From assembly GCF_030269925.1 (NCBI RefSeq), contig NC_085107.1, forward strand, positions 10,292,001 to 10,356,000: DNA of 64,000 bases, read 5' to 3'. This document shows positions 38,101 through 49,499 of this stretch, in pieces. The DNA comes from Bombyx mori (lineage: Eukaryota > Arthropoda > Insecta > Lepidoptera > Bombycidae). The position numbers were made by a program, and so were the translations under genes. A model generated the notes under the pieces. It was not told the origin of the DNA. It saw nothing but the letters and a program-made list of their open reading frames with translations, and ran no database searches. Positions within the stretch are counted from its first letter, which is position 1. Every line of letters starts with the position of its first letter.

Positions 38101-41069
38101 TTAATTAATTGTATTTCAATTGTATTATAATAACGGCTATTCTAGATTTCAAATTGCAACGCCATAATACATCGCGGCAAAAGTAGGCAAGATAAGCCAC
38201 TTGCCAGTTAACAAAACGAAACACTTTCGGCCAGAGAAAATGTATAAATTAATTACTTACAGGTGCTTCAAGGAGACCTCCAGCTAAACCCGTTAAAAAC
38301 AGAGCTGCATATAAATGTCCGGTACTGGTTGAGAAGTGAAATAGTAACCAAGCTATAAAGAATGGAAGGTTCACAACTTGCATAGAACGTCGGCGACCAA
38401 TGGGTGTCGTGACTATGCCGGATACTGCACACCCCAGTGGCACGACTATCAAGTTTATTGAACCTACAGGACAAAACAGACTTTACATGAGAAAATTTTA
38501 TTTTTAAGAAAGGAAAAATAATGAAATAAATAGGATATCTAAAAAACTATGTATTTAAACGGTAATTTAAGAAATCATTCATTAAATTGTCGCACAACAA
38601 ACACACTACAAACTACTTATCATAAAATAAATATTAATCAATACTTATTTAAAATTAAAATTACTATTGTTATATTAGATATACTAATTAGTCAAGTCAA
38701 AATGTCGGCGTCGTCATGTCGTCGTCACACGATTTAAGCTACTCTTTGCATGAAATATAAATTAAAAGACTATAAATGGTACAACAGCTGTTATGAGGTA
38801 ATGAAAAATATTCAATTTGTTAGAACACTATACAACAAAGATCGCTTTTCGATAAGATTAAACGAGAAACCTTTCCTAAGTGTCAATAATAATAATACAA
38901 TAATTTAACTTATTTATATAAATTAATGACGCACCAACACAAAGTACATAAACAAACAAAGAAATGTTCAAATAATATTTTTTTAACAAATAAGAACGAC
39001 AAGATACTTTGCTTGAATAATACAATATTACAATTAAATAATAATTTGACAGAACGTTTGTCAATATAAGCTTTATGATCCAATAATATGAAGCAAAACG
39101 ATTATTTACACTTATAACTCGACTACAGAACAACAACAATAATGTTGTTTCTAAATATTGACGGTACTGATAAATGCAAGGCTAGCAAGCTATAGCAATG
39201 TCAAAACTACGTACCGAGATCGTACATAGAAAGGTCAATGCAATAAAATGGAAGCGTTATTTATATAAAGAGCTTTAATTCACAGGGTTTTTAAGAATAC
39301 AAATTATTTGATAGACTAAAAAACAATAACTTTATTCTTAGTAGAACCAAAGGTACCTAAAATATAAAGTTTGTGTTTATTTGTAACGTATCCAAATGTT
39401 GATCCCTAAGTACCACCAGTCTTGTGAAGCGCACTTTTTCATCTGTTTTAACATCAAGGAGAACTGTATAATGAATATAATATGAACATGGTCAACAAAC
39501 TGAGTACCTATTATATAATAACAATAACGATAACTCTTAGCATTAGAATAAGTACAGGCTACAACATTAGCCGAAAGACAATACAATATGTAACGAACGC
39601 CTAAATGATTAGGTACTGCTAAATTGGTATTTTAATAAACGTGAATTGTTTTTAGTTTGTTTTATTGGAGTTTTCTACGAGTATCTTGTAGTAAACGAGT
39701 ATGTGGTAATAAACCTAATTATAAAATGATTAGCGATTCAAGAATGTAAACAGTTTTTTACTTACTTATCCAAGAAATCTCAGATTTTTCTAAATATAAA
39801 ACTTCGCCCTCTTTTGGTTTCTCGACAGCGGGAATAAGTATAGTCGTAAAACCCAAGGTCATGCCATAGCCTGTAACAATAACAATTATGATGTTATTTC
39901 AGTCTAGTTCTTCAATAACGACACCGAAATACTGATAAAATATCAATTGTCCTTTAAAGATTTTTTTGTTTTTCTAAGAAGAAGTCGTGACTTTCACGTC
40001 CTTCCAGTTTCACGCGAGCAGGTGGGTGAGCATAGAGGCAGGGGTGGGATTTGCTAACAGCTGCCCGAACGCCTCCGAAAGAAACATAACTTAAGGGCAG
40101 CTGCTTCGCCAATGCATCTACTACCGAAACGGAATCGCGACCCACTGAAAAGCTCAGTCAAGAGCCACAGCAGGCTGATGCATGTGCTAGGTTTGGGTTT
40201 CTAGGGTCCGATTTCTAGGGTCCCTACGCCTAGTCATAGAGCTAAAGCTGCAGGCGCGTAATGACCATCATAGTGGATCGGATGGAACCGTTACGGCATT
40301 TCTATAACGTCGACCGTGTCTGACTCTTGCGTCAGCCAGAGTCAGATAGTACTTAGTCAGTGGCACTCAGTGGCAGCCACGACGAGACAATTGTCATGAC
40401 GAATCGTCTTATCGAAGTACTGTTCCGATGCTGACTTAAAATGTTATCTGATGGATTCGGGGCCCAGACCATTGTGAAGGTCGACGCGAACGACGGTGTT
40501 TCTATAGCTATCCTGCAAAAACGGTATTGAAGGGACTAAAGGGTATCTATGTGGGTGTGGGTCGCGTGAGCGAACACTACATTCGCGTAGGTATACACAG
40601 ACCGTTTACAAGTTTTCAGTGACGTCACTTTATTGCGAAGGGGACATTTTACTCCGCTTGCATGTCATAGAATGAAGTCCACTGAGTATAAATGCGGCGC
40701 GATTGCGGACGTCCTTTATGTGAGTACAGAATGTCATCGGTGCATCTATGATGGCTCCAAGATACTTACTTGCCTTTCCCGGCCCAGGGTATTCATTGGC
40801 CAAAGAGGGTTGGCCGGACATCATGTTTGATTTTTAAATGAACTTTGAAGTTGGAGAAAATAACGTTGATAGATAATTAATTAGATCATGACAATAAAAT
40901 CTGCTTAAAAGAATCGTTTTATTTTATGGTATTACAATTTATTACCCAGTAATAGAAGGTTCTTTACGCTCACAGCTAAAAATTGGGGAAGAGCTGTGCG
41001 AAAATCCTTTTTGTATACATAATGTGCATACGTTGCACCATCTCCAGCTACTTCTGTGTCGAGCGCCAT
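26159..41069 (-). CDS. Tret1-like: Facilitated trehalose/sugar transporter, Tret1-like (MFS sugar porter)
   Basis: 546-aa plasma-membrane sugar porter, assembled from 13 exons: 41069-40946, 39870-39766, 38463-38261, 36398-36243, 33434-33351, 32911-32824, 31041-30911, 30675-30466, 30272-30186, 29499-29401, 28682-28537, 27167-27047, 26245-26159. All phases agree and the sum is 547 codons with stop. Motifs: PIGRRRS after helix 2 (97-103), YVAEITQPHLRGAL, PESPHWL (207-213; the usual Arg is His), FSGMTTLQTY in helix 7, YYATLILGILQILGS, THTGIRLLPWILIGE and PETEGKKL (490-497) at the end of helix 12. These are typical of insect Tret1-like transporters, which move trehalose or related sugars down a gradient; the actual substrate is unknown. 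Donors at 32823 (GTTCAT) and 27046 (GTTTGT) are weak. The ATG lies just after a TTTTATAG acceptor, implying an upstream non-coding exon. Confidence 0.93.
27405..27650 (+). repeat. Diverged Bm1-like SINE in transporter intron
   Basis: Recognisable order: CAGGTAGGTACCATCAT, then GTGATGGCACCCACGTTGTG, then GACGTCTATGGACTC. Heavily mutated and lacking a clear tRNA head. Confidence 0.55.
29732..30120 (+). mobile_element. 389-bp retroelement sharing an R1-LINE 3' end, with 10-bp target duplication
   Basis: Flanked by GTAGCTATTG (29722-29731 and 30121-30130) and ends in an A-rich tail. Starts GCACTAGACACGTCC. Contains TAACCGTACTCGTCGAACTC and, near the end, AGCAAATCCCATCCCTCCTG then CTGTCCTGGTGAAACTGG. 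Sister copies (both -): 53158-53541, 39958-40312. Lies in the transporter intron between exons 30272-30186 and 29499-29401. Confidence 0.8.
31990..32104 (+). repeat. Bm1-like SINE head relic
   Basis: GTCGTCGCCTATTGGATAGG resembles the A-box region of the Bm1 head (GTCGTGGCCTAACGGATAAG), followed by TCGTATCGAGCGA and a degraded B box. The body is lost after about 100 bp. Confidence 0.55.
32477..32508. promoter_or_regulatory. Two DRE-type TATCGATA palindromes, 24 bp apart
   Basis: TATCGATA occurs at 32477-32484 and 32501-32508 within an imperfect local duplication. TATCGATA is the core of the DREF-binding DRE in Drosophila. Intronic position in the transporter gene; function unproven. Confidence 0.4.
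34962..35126 (+). pseudogene. C-terminal relic of a THAP-type (P-element-like) gene
   Basis: An open frame ends at a TAA at 35124-35126 and contains TPRKAKLRQDVKVLKQKLKS followed by IKSILDLLKKNGDF. This leucine-spaced basic coiled coil resembles the segment found in THAP proteins and related transposases. No THAP zinc finger or catalytic part was found around it. It lies in an intron of the transporter. Confidence 0.4.
36655..37070 (+). mobile_element. R1-clade LINE C-terminal fragment with zinc-knuckle remnant
   Basis: GC-rich island encoding GREPTAQCHHC, AKHTLAHCSGFDEQRAALVA (CCHC-type knuckle of LINE ORF2 C-termini), then after a frameshift MLDFCESIIDGSD. Sharply higher GC than the surrounding intron. 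Confidence 0.8.
39958..40312 (-). mobile_element. Third copy of the R1-tail retroelement
   Basis: Minus-strand homologue of 29732-30120: GGGTGGGATTTGCTAACAGC, GCTGATGCATGTGCTAGG and GGGTCCCTACGCCTAG are recognisable on the plus strand. The T-rich side near 39958 is its A tail. More diverged than the other two copies. Its 5' end lies at about the same point of the family sequence. Confidence 0.6.
40628..40830 (-). mobile_element. Jockey-clade LINE reverse-transcriptase fragment
   Basis: Encodes YPGPGKASKYLGAIIDAPMT, then HIKDVRNRAAFILSGLHSMT and CKRSKMS, typical of the segment after the catalytic core in Jockey elements. About 200 bp, both ends truncated, in the first coding intron of the transporter. 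Confidence 0.75.
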
Positions 41070-41424
41070 CTATAAAACATACAAAAACCCGTATGAAAAT
41101 AAAATGAAATACAACCTATAATATGCCAAAGATTTGGATTTTGATAAATATTTCTTATGAATGTTAATATTTTAACTGTTTGTATTATTTTCTTGTGAGG
41201 TTATGCACCTCTTTAACGACTTTCTTTCTTTTGTTTTTCTTCAACTGCCCATTGCAACATACTGTCCGGCTACTTAATGAAAATGAAAAACTATTTCGAG
41301 GAATAGGTTAGGTAACATTAAAGAATTACAGAAAATTTCTTTAATTACCAATATTTTTAATCAAATATATTTGGCCTTTGTTTGTCCTGAAATGACACAA
41401 TCGCTGCCTTTATTCTAACAGAAA

Positions 41425-41752
41425 CTTTTTTTTATTGCTTAGATGGGTGGACGAGCTCACAGCCCACCTGGTGTCAAGTGTTTACTGGAGCCCATAGACA
41501 TCTACGACGTAAACGCGCCACCCACCTTAAGATATAAGTTCTAAGGTCTCAAGTATAGTTACAACGGCTGCGCCACCCTTTAAACCGAAACGCATTACTG
41601 CTTTACGGCAGAAATAGGGAGGGTGGTGGTACCTAGCTGCACGGATTCACAAGAGGTCCTACTACCAGTAATTAGGCAAATTATAATTCTCCGGGTTTGA
41701 TTTTTATTACACGATGTTATTCCTTCACCGTGGAAGTCAATCGTGAACATTC
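41425..41752 (-). mobile_element. Bm1-like SINE, 5'-truncated
   Basis: Starts with a T tract, then TTGCTTAGATGGGTGGACGA, ACTGGAGCCCATAGACATCT and CGTGGAAGTCAATCGTGAAC. It stops before the tRNA-derived head. Sits between the transporter start and the CUB-LDLa gene. Confidence 0.8.
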
Positions 41753-42139
41753 GTGAATGTTTTCAGATACATTTCCTAGAAAAAATAGGAAAGAAAAAAG
41801 TATATTACATTGATAAAAATACGTTATTAAATATGAAACGGTTAATTTTTTTTATCTCCTTAACTGACTTCAAAAAAGAAGGTTCTAATCCGCCAATTTA
41901 TTTTGCGCGTTACCGTGACTTTTTTCTAGGTAAACCGATTTTGTTAACTCTTTTTTATCTGAAAGCTCAGGTAACTCATCTAGTTCCAAATTTTATTAAG
42001 TATTTTTTCAGTTGTCCTTAATAATGCATCTTTACTACATAGGTACTTCGACTACATTGATAATAGTTTTGTTTTGTTTTGTTTTATTTACTTAAGTCGA
42101 TTTTCTTTTTTGGTCAAATTTTGTAATTTTTTATTAGAA

Positions 42140-42250
42140 AAAAGATCGGGGCGTTGCACTCCAATTGGTGTATCCGAAGACAGGAAGAGATGGCATAACA
42201 TCGTGAGGATGAAACTCATGGATGGAGGTGGTCACGACTCTCAGACGCGA
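42140..42250 (+). repeat. LINE open-reading-frame tail remnant
   Basis: Encodes PIGVSEDRKRWHNIVRMKLM followed by DGGGHDSQ, resembling the last residues of non-LTR retrotransposon ORF2 proteins. A related GGTGGTCACGAC stretch occurs near 51570. Confidence 0.4.
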
Positions 42251-42649
42251 GAAACACGACTGCAGGGGAACGGGTAAAAATATTGTCTTAATAGTTACAT
42301 TTCTGCACACATTTCCGTTTTCATCATTTTTAAGAAACAGTCTTTATAATAGGAAATACTAATAGTATATAATATCATCTTATAATACACATAAAAGTAT
42401 ATAATATCGGCGATTTTTTTTAAATACGATAGATCATAACGATTTAAAACTAAAAATAAAAACGATAAATACAAACGAACACTTGATAAAAACATTAATG
42501 GTTGAATTTAACTACATCACTTTTTTTCGAATCATTCTTGTGGCTACAGGTTGAATTCAAATGAATTCAAGGCTAAAACATAAACCTACTTGCTTATTTT
42601 ATAGCTCATGGGTTAATAGATTACGTGTGCATATAATCAAACAACTGAC

Positions 42650-45600
42650 ATGGAGAATGCAATACGAAATATATTTTCTTACTGGAGTATTTATTTATTT
42701 ATTTGTAATGTAACGAAAGTTAATGGTGGCGGAGTGCTGTATCTGTACAGACCTAAAGACATTACTTCGGAGTGTACTTTTTCGAACCAGTTAAACTTTG
42801 ACATAACATTTGGAATGGGATTGTCAGATACAATCACGCTGGTAAATAAAATTTCTATTTTCATTTTCAAAATAAAACGTTCCTATTCGTTTTCACCCTT
42901 CGAGTTGAGATGAGTATCGCTCACCAAATGATTTAATTACAAACGACAAAAAGAACGATAAGAACGTAGGTACATTAAAAACATAAACAAGATGTCAATC
43001 ATCAAATAAAGTAATATTAGAGGATTACGGTTTTTTTTTTATAAATTGTGTTTTTTTCAAATACGAATTACATATTGATATTATATTATATTATTTGTTA
43101 TTTTCTTTCAATAAATAAAACATTTTATGTTTAAGTTGCTTATCGATAAAGTTGATTATTGAAAACATGAATAAAACAATATTTTCTGAAGAAAAAAAAC
43201 GTAGCTAGATCGATTTATCGCCCCCGAAATCTCCTGTATACTAAATTTTATGAAAATCGTTGGAGCCGTTTCCGAGATTCAGATTATATATACATTTATA
43301 TACAAGAATTGCTCGCTTAAAGATATAAGATAAATAGCTTACATAGCGCATCGAATTTCCGCGTCAAACAAGTAGTGAGTGAGAATTATCTCTTGACTTG
43401 ATTAAATAAAGTGGTCAGCGAGACTCATCGAAGTCGTCGTGGCCTAAAGGATAAGACGTCCGGTGCATTCGTATTGAGCGATGCACCGGTGTTTGGATTC
43501 CAGGCGGGTACCAATTTTTCTAATGAAATACGTACATAACAAATGTTCACGATTGACTTCCACGGTGAAGGAATAACATAGTGTAATAGAAACCAAACCC
43601 GCAAAATTATAATTTGTGTAATTACTGGTGGTAGGACCTCTTGTTAGTCCGCATGGTAGGCACCACCACCCTGCCTGTTTCTGCCGTGAAGCAGTAATAC
43701 CTTTCGGTTTGAAGGGCGGGGCAGCCGTTGAACTCATATCTCAAGGTGGGTGGCGGCATTTACGTTGTAGATGTCTATGGGCTCCAGTTACCACTTAACA
43801 CCAACTCGTCCACGCATCTAAGCAATAAAATAATAATAAAAACTAACCTGTCGAGTGCAGAGGGTTAATATATTGCCATTTTAATAAGAATATATTCAAA
43901 AGACGCGGTGGCATAAAACAAAATACGATAGAACTGAAACTTGACCCATTTTTTCTTCGTCAAAAAATTGGAACAACTTCCACGGTGATGTAACGAGAAC
44001 GTATAATAAAAACGAAAGTCGCTAAATTTATCAGCTTGTTTAATTAATGGTAGTCTCAATCCCGAAAATGAGACCTCGCAGGAATAACAATAAATAACGT
44101 ATAAGCCTGGTTAGTTCTGCTTAGAAATAAGATTTACAAAATACATTTTTTAATTCGATCTCATGTTTCACGGGCGACGACATACATCTGTTTTCGTGCA
44201 TCTTCACTTATATGTATTCCAAAAAAATTAACAAAAATGTAGCATTTAGATATGCGCAGATTCTGTTTCATTTATATGTATTTCTATTTCCAGATATTAC
44301 GCAACCTAGATACAATCACTTATGAATGCAGTATTGAAATCGTTACGAAATCCAAAGAATATACCATTTTATTATCTTTACGATTTCCAACAAACTTTAA
44401 TACGCAGTGTGAACTTAATCGAGAAGCATTTGTAATTTACAAAAGAAATAAATGTCGTCGCTTATGTGATTTCGAAGACCTTTACCAAACTGAGAGATAT
44501 GTCACGACGACGGTCTCAGGAAGGTTACGTCTACATTTCATAAGTAACAGCACCATCAACACAGAGTTAAATGTCAGTATTTTTCTTCACTTAAAATTAT
44601 TCGTAGTCGAGACGATAAATAAACATGAATCAGATGTCTCGACGTTGGCAGCAAAAACTTTAACTCTTTGTCTTTGACAAGGCACACAATTGTTTTTCAT
44701 AATATGGTCGTGCAAAGAACCTACGTGATCTATGCTAAGATAAATAATATATTATGTAGGTATATGGTAGCCTAAATGCTTATAATATCTTAAAACATAT
44801 TATTGTTATTATTGTTTATCATCTTGGTTGCACGGGCCTACGCAATGTGATCACCGGTGGCAAATTATACTTGATATTTGTAGGGTGTCAAGCTCCATTA
44901 TTGGTGAAGTGCAGGGACGTCTTAAACTAGGATGGGGCCCTGGGGCACACAAAAATTTGAGGCCCTTTTGGAAAGTAAAAAAAGCGAATTATAATAACAT
45001 TTTTTTTACTGAGTATGAGACCATTTATTATAGGTAATCAAATACAGTATGATATAATATGTCATTAATGATATTAGAATGCTGCTGGTTTTTTGGTTAC
45101 GATTTCGATAACGGTTTCTTTCGGGATTTCTGTTAAGCAAAATCTTCTATTATAGGCATAGTATAATAGGTATGCCTTGTAAATACCTTCTGATTACTGA
45201 TTTGTGAACAAAGTGTGATGTGCCCGACAAAAATGTTTTGAGAATAAACGTGTGAGAAATTGTCGGTCTTTCGGGGCCCCCTGAGAATGGGGGCCCTGGG
45301 CACGGGCCCCGTGTGCCCTTATGGTAAAGACGGTATTGGTGACGTGGTCCTATTACATAGCGCAAATGGTGGGATATTAGTTTGTTGTTCGTTTTGAAGA
45401 ATTTTCCAGAAGAATCGATGAGTGTCTCTGCTTTTTGTAATAGGCAGTAAATGTGTGGTAGTAGATTCAATGTTTTCATTGATTGATAGATAGAATATGT
45501 CTGGGACTGACTTCTGTTGTTCATAATAAGTTCAGAACTATTGATACTTATTATTATATTTATTGACCTTCAATAATTAATGGAAATATTGTAAAGCATT

Positions 45601-46734
45601 TTCTTTTGTTTAGTCTTTTAGTATTCTTCACGTGCATGTTTGCAGGCAGATATTTATCAAATAACCGCAACATCAGCTCGAAAACGATCATTGAGTAATT
45701 GTTACCCTCGTAACGAGTCCACTTGTACTATAAATAATGTAACATATTGTTATACTAGCGGTGTCGTTTGCGACGGAATAAAGAACTGCGGTATCAATGA
45801 TTGGTAAGAACATCAACTTTTCGTATCGAGTATTGAATGAGAATATTGGTCGTTTAGAAATGTTGCCGAATAGCTTTTGCCTGTGAATAATTACCGGATA
45901 CCTGTTCTACCTATCAAAGCGATTAGGCAATTGATCGCAATGTTGACGAACAGCAGTGCCAATGTCCGGCGCGATTTAGGCCACATAGTCATTTTTCAAT
46001 TATGAACTCTCTTAATCCATTTTCATTGGGACATGCAGACAGACACGGGATACCCGCATGTACCTATTCGTTGGATATACGCATTTGTCTTTATCGATCA
46101 AAGCAAAATCTTAGTTAAGCGAAACAAAACGATAATAGTCTTGCTAAATTTGTGAGAATATTAGATATTTATTAACCTAAAGTTTGAAAACCAGAAATAT
46201 CTTAAAGTTGTTTTGTTTTATCTTAAAAAAATGTGTGTACGTAAATATTTTTAAATACATATATTAATGAGTTAATTGAGTAGTATGTAATCATTTTTAA
46301 TTAATCATTAGTTTAATTTTTTATGATAAAGGTTCGACGAGCACCTCTCAAAATGCAGTTTACCTGTTGAAAAACTTGGTTACGCCCCAGTTATAGCAGT
46401 AATAGCTGCAGTTCTTTGCGCGATAGTAGCAATTGGTCACATTCTAATGAGACTCTTCCCGCCTATAACAAATTCATTTTTTATATTCAACGCTAATGAA
46501 GACAACAGATTGTGTTTGGACAGTGTTTATAAGGCACCAGATTTCGAAGATTACCGTTGGGAAAAAAGAAGAAAAACGTCAGTCATACCTGTTCGTACAA
46601 ACATTTTAATTAATAAATTCCGACTATGCTTGTTGTTGATTCGTAGAGGCATAAAATTAACTGACTACAAACTAGTTTTTAGTAAAAAGTCACATAACAT
46701 TATGCAATATGCAATAGGTACATACTTATTTTAA
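42650..46734 (+). CDS. CUB-like and LDLa domain type I membrane protein
   Basis: Four exons, 42650-42841, 44294-44572, 45646-45803 and 46332-46734, join in phase to encode 343 aa. Residues 1-25 form a signal peptide (FSYWSIYLFICNV core). About 42-166 is a Cys-containing beta-rich region with a CUB-like ending (RLRLHFISN..., IYQITATS). Residues 176-218 form one LDL-receptor class A module with six Cys and CDGIKNC...FDE. Residues 228-246 are a hydrophobic helix (PVIAVIAAVLCAIVAIG), followed by a tail of about 97 residues. Such proteins act at the cell surface, binding ligands or co-receptors; the partner is unknown. The donor of exon 2 is GTCAGT, chosen because it alone keeps phase into the LDLa exon. 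Alternative 3' splicing in the tail is possible. Confidence 0.8.
43200..43325 (+). repeat. LINE 3'-end-like repeat
   Basis: Contains ATGAAAATCGTTGGAGCCGT, TTCCGAGATTCAGATTATAT and AAGAATTGCTCGCTTAAAGA, a common 3' end of lepidopteran RTE-type elements. In intron 1 of the CUB-LDLa gene. Confidence 0.5.
43433..43842 (+). mobile_element. Full-length Bm1-like tRNA-derived SINE
   Basis: Starts with the tRNA-like head (GGCCTAAAGGATAAG at the A-box position, then a mutated B box TGTTTGGATTCC), continues through the whole body, and ends TAAGCAATAAAATAATAATA. The best reference copy in the window. In intron 1 of the CUB-LDLa gene, same strand. Confidence 0.85.
44912..45333. mobile_element. 422-bp GC-ended non-autonomous DNA element
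   Basis: Imperfect inverted ends: CGTCTTAAACTAGGATGGGG... on the left and, reverse-complemented, CGTCTTTACCATAAGGGCAC on the right, with GGGGCCC blocks inside each end. Flanked by TATTGGTGAAGTG (44899-44911) and TATTGGTGACGTG (45334-45346), a 13-bp duplication with one mismatch. In intron 2 of the CUB-LDLa gene. Confidence 0.6.
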
Positions 46735-49229
46735 ATATTTCAACTTGCCAAAGGTTATGGCCTAAGGTTTTTAGAATAGTGCCTGCTTTAATTTCAAAAG
46801 AGCACGTATCAGTCAGTTTTTATTGTTACGAGCATTTTACATATTAGAAAATATTACATACTGAGTACGTTACTCATAAAGCTATTTAAAAAAAAAAGAT
46901 ATTATCCAGTCTTTTGTTCTAACGATTTCGGCACGTGCTACTACAGTTTCCGACATAAATATTTATTTTACAAAGAAACTTGTGTATTAATAAGATACTA
47001 AAGAAAATTTTCTTGCTAGCCTCAAAAACAAAACAAAACATTGAATCGCATATACCTACTGTTGGGAAACCATAAAATATTTGATCATTGTGATTCCTCT
47101 TTATCGATTTAATTCTACACAAGTAGTAGTATTTATTACTGCTTCAAAATGTTAATTAATATTCACCATCGCACATTTTAGATAAAAAACTAAAGCAGTA
47201 ATGATACTGTGTTGTTCAAGCTTCAAGTTTTGCAGGTTTTGTCTAGTTCTTCGTTTAGTACGTTGTCGAGTGTGGATCATGTTATAAACGTGATGCATGA
47301 AATGGATAAGAAGAATAATTCAGGGAGAATAACACAAGTGAGAAATGTTTAATAATTCATTGTATGAAAAATTACGATCTTTGGTTTTTATTGCGTCTGT
47401 TATACAACATTAAAACGTAACATTATCGAGTTTCTTATTAAGTTCTCGTTTGAGATTACAACGGAATTGACGGAAAAAAATGTAAATTTAATTCATTAAT
47501 ATCAGAGCGAACAAAAACTTCAACAGTATTCAGCTGAGAAATATTACCTTTCTGGTCACCAAAATGTCGGTATTCATATTAAAAATGTGTTCTTTAAAAA
47601 TAATTAAAATGGAGTACAAAAAAAACGTATCTCCGTAAATAATAACTTATATTTAGGAGTAGTGTTATAATACATTTTTAGTGTTGATAACGATTCGAAT
47701 AAATACCGTACCAGACAGACAGTGTTGTTTTTTGGATATGTATTATTTGGAACATACAATGGTATTGTGCCATTCCGGTATCATCCAGTTGTTACTGATT
47801 CACGTATGTCCTACCATCATTACGTACATACCCGATTTTCTTGATCAACCTACAACATGATTGATGCCCTGAATAGTACTATTTATCGGTACTTACGATG
47901 GTAATAGGGAAAACTGTGAACCTGCACAGTTGTATCACACTCTCTTAATTATTTACATATTATTATGCAGAATAATAATAAAAAGTTTTGTCATTTAGTG
48001 TTTGTTTTTCAAAAATATAGAATCGAATAGTTATATTAATGGTTAATTTATTAATGTAATAATAATAGATTTCACATTATATGGGGCATTATTGCCAAAT
48101 CTTAAAAATATACGGATCTATCGTTTTAGTTAGTTTATATTTTGTTCACCTTAACGGCCGCCATTTTCGAAATCGTCAACCTAACAGACAATCCATGGAA
48201 CTTTATCAAGTGGGTGCACACAGAAAACGATCAGTTCAGATCAAACTGTTGCTAGCAGGGGTCGCGAATTATGGATTACGAAAGTAATTTTATTACTTTA
48301 ATGAAGTCTATCTTTTAACAGGAAAGGCAACAGAAATGGCAGAGAAAGAAAACAATGTTCAAGTCAATGACGGAGACTATTCAGAAAAGAATATTGTCAA
48401 TAGCTAATCGAGGACAGATAAAGTTTAATACTAGAGAATCCACTTCCGAGAATGCTGAACGCATTTAAATTTAGTACTTGGAGCACAGAGATCCAAATCG
48501 ACATGTATCTTATAAAAATATAATGATTTGAGACTACACAAGGACACATCTAATTATTGTCTACTAGAATCCTCTTCTGATTATTGCGTCTGAAATTAAA
48601 GTTCAATGTGGTGTGATTAAAAATAAAAAAACTCACTTTTGGCATTTCGTAACTTAATAATGTGCCAGCATTATTCCCAAGAAAAATTATCGTACTAACA
48701 TAGTGCGTTCGCTCAGAGATTGCCGTGAACAACCATTGATAGCTCGATCATTTATCAATATACTAAGAACATTATCTATATCCCTAAGTACTAAATATTT
48801 TATAGGATAGTAGGAATCTCTCTCTGCACCATTTTATCTTTATTTATCTTTAGTATAAGTGGTAGGGTTTAATTTAGTTTTTATAATAAGACCTCTTAAA
48901 AAAAGTAACTGTACTGTGTGTGCTGTGCCTCTGAAAATATTTTGGAATACTGGAAATACATGAATGGATTATTATCTGGGCACAGTTAAAAGACCGGGAA
49001 TGATTTAATGTGAAATCAGTATTGTATTCCTGACGTTCAATTACGATTTAGAAGAACGTAAGTCTTGTACATATCTTAATAGTAACTGTGGGTATATCAG
49101 TGTAATACCTAATTGTTAAAGTAACAAACCGTTATTATAAAATTAAGAAAAAAAATGTGTGTGTGTGCAAGTCACACACGGTCGAAGTGAAACTTATAAA
49201 ATATAAAAATAATCGCAAGAAAATGACGT
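46735..49229. other. Spacer downstream of the CUB-LDLa gene
   Basis: AT-rich, no recognised exon. It contains one possible small secreted-peptide ORF (48081-48287), listed separately. Confidence 0.5.
48081..48287 (+). CDS. Possible 68-aa secreted basic peptide precursor
   Basis: ATG-to-stop ORF with a hydrophobic N-terminus (IYGSIVLVSLYFVHLNG) that could be a signal peptide, followed by a basic region with one furin-like site (AHRKR|SVQ). No family recognised, no paired splice site convincing (a GTAATT at the end would give an intron under 40 nt). May be chance. Confidence 0.2.
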   Translation: MGHYCQILKIYGSIVLVSLYFVHLNGRHFRNRQPNRQSMELYQVGAHRKRSVQIKLLLAGVANYGLRK

Positions 49230-49365
49230 ATTTGGGGCGACGTCGACTGCTTTCCATTCTGTCCGCAGGATCGGGAATGTAGTTACCGGCGGCCACGATA
49301 AGAGGGTTCTCGTGTCGTGCCGCTTTATCGAAGTGGCGCATCGACGCCGACTGAAGATACTTATT
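49230..49365 (-). mobile_element. R1-clade LINE fragment
   Basis: Encodes MRHFDKAARHENPLIVAAGN followed by YIPDPADRMESSRRRPKYV. The first part matches FDKAMRHENRLIVAAA in the LINE at 23690-24835, so both come from the same family. Both ends are truncated. Confidence 0.7.
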
Positions 49366-49499
49366 GATGGATGATTTAACAATAGAGAAATACGACAACG
49401 TCTATCAACTGTGTAACATCTCGTCACCGCGATTCAGTAATTGTTGAATTTACGTGCAGTGATATCTGTTGATAACAAACTAAATAGAAATAAAATAAA

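Noticed and set aside
44252..44293. Use of ATG 44252 as the start of a one-exon gene
   Set aside because: The stretch ends in a polypyrimidine tract and CAG acceptor at 44293, and the exon joins in phase to 42650-42841 upstream and to the LDLa exon downstream.
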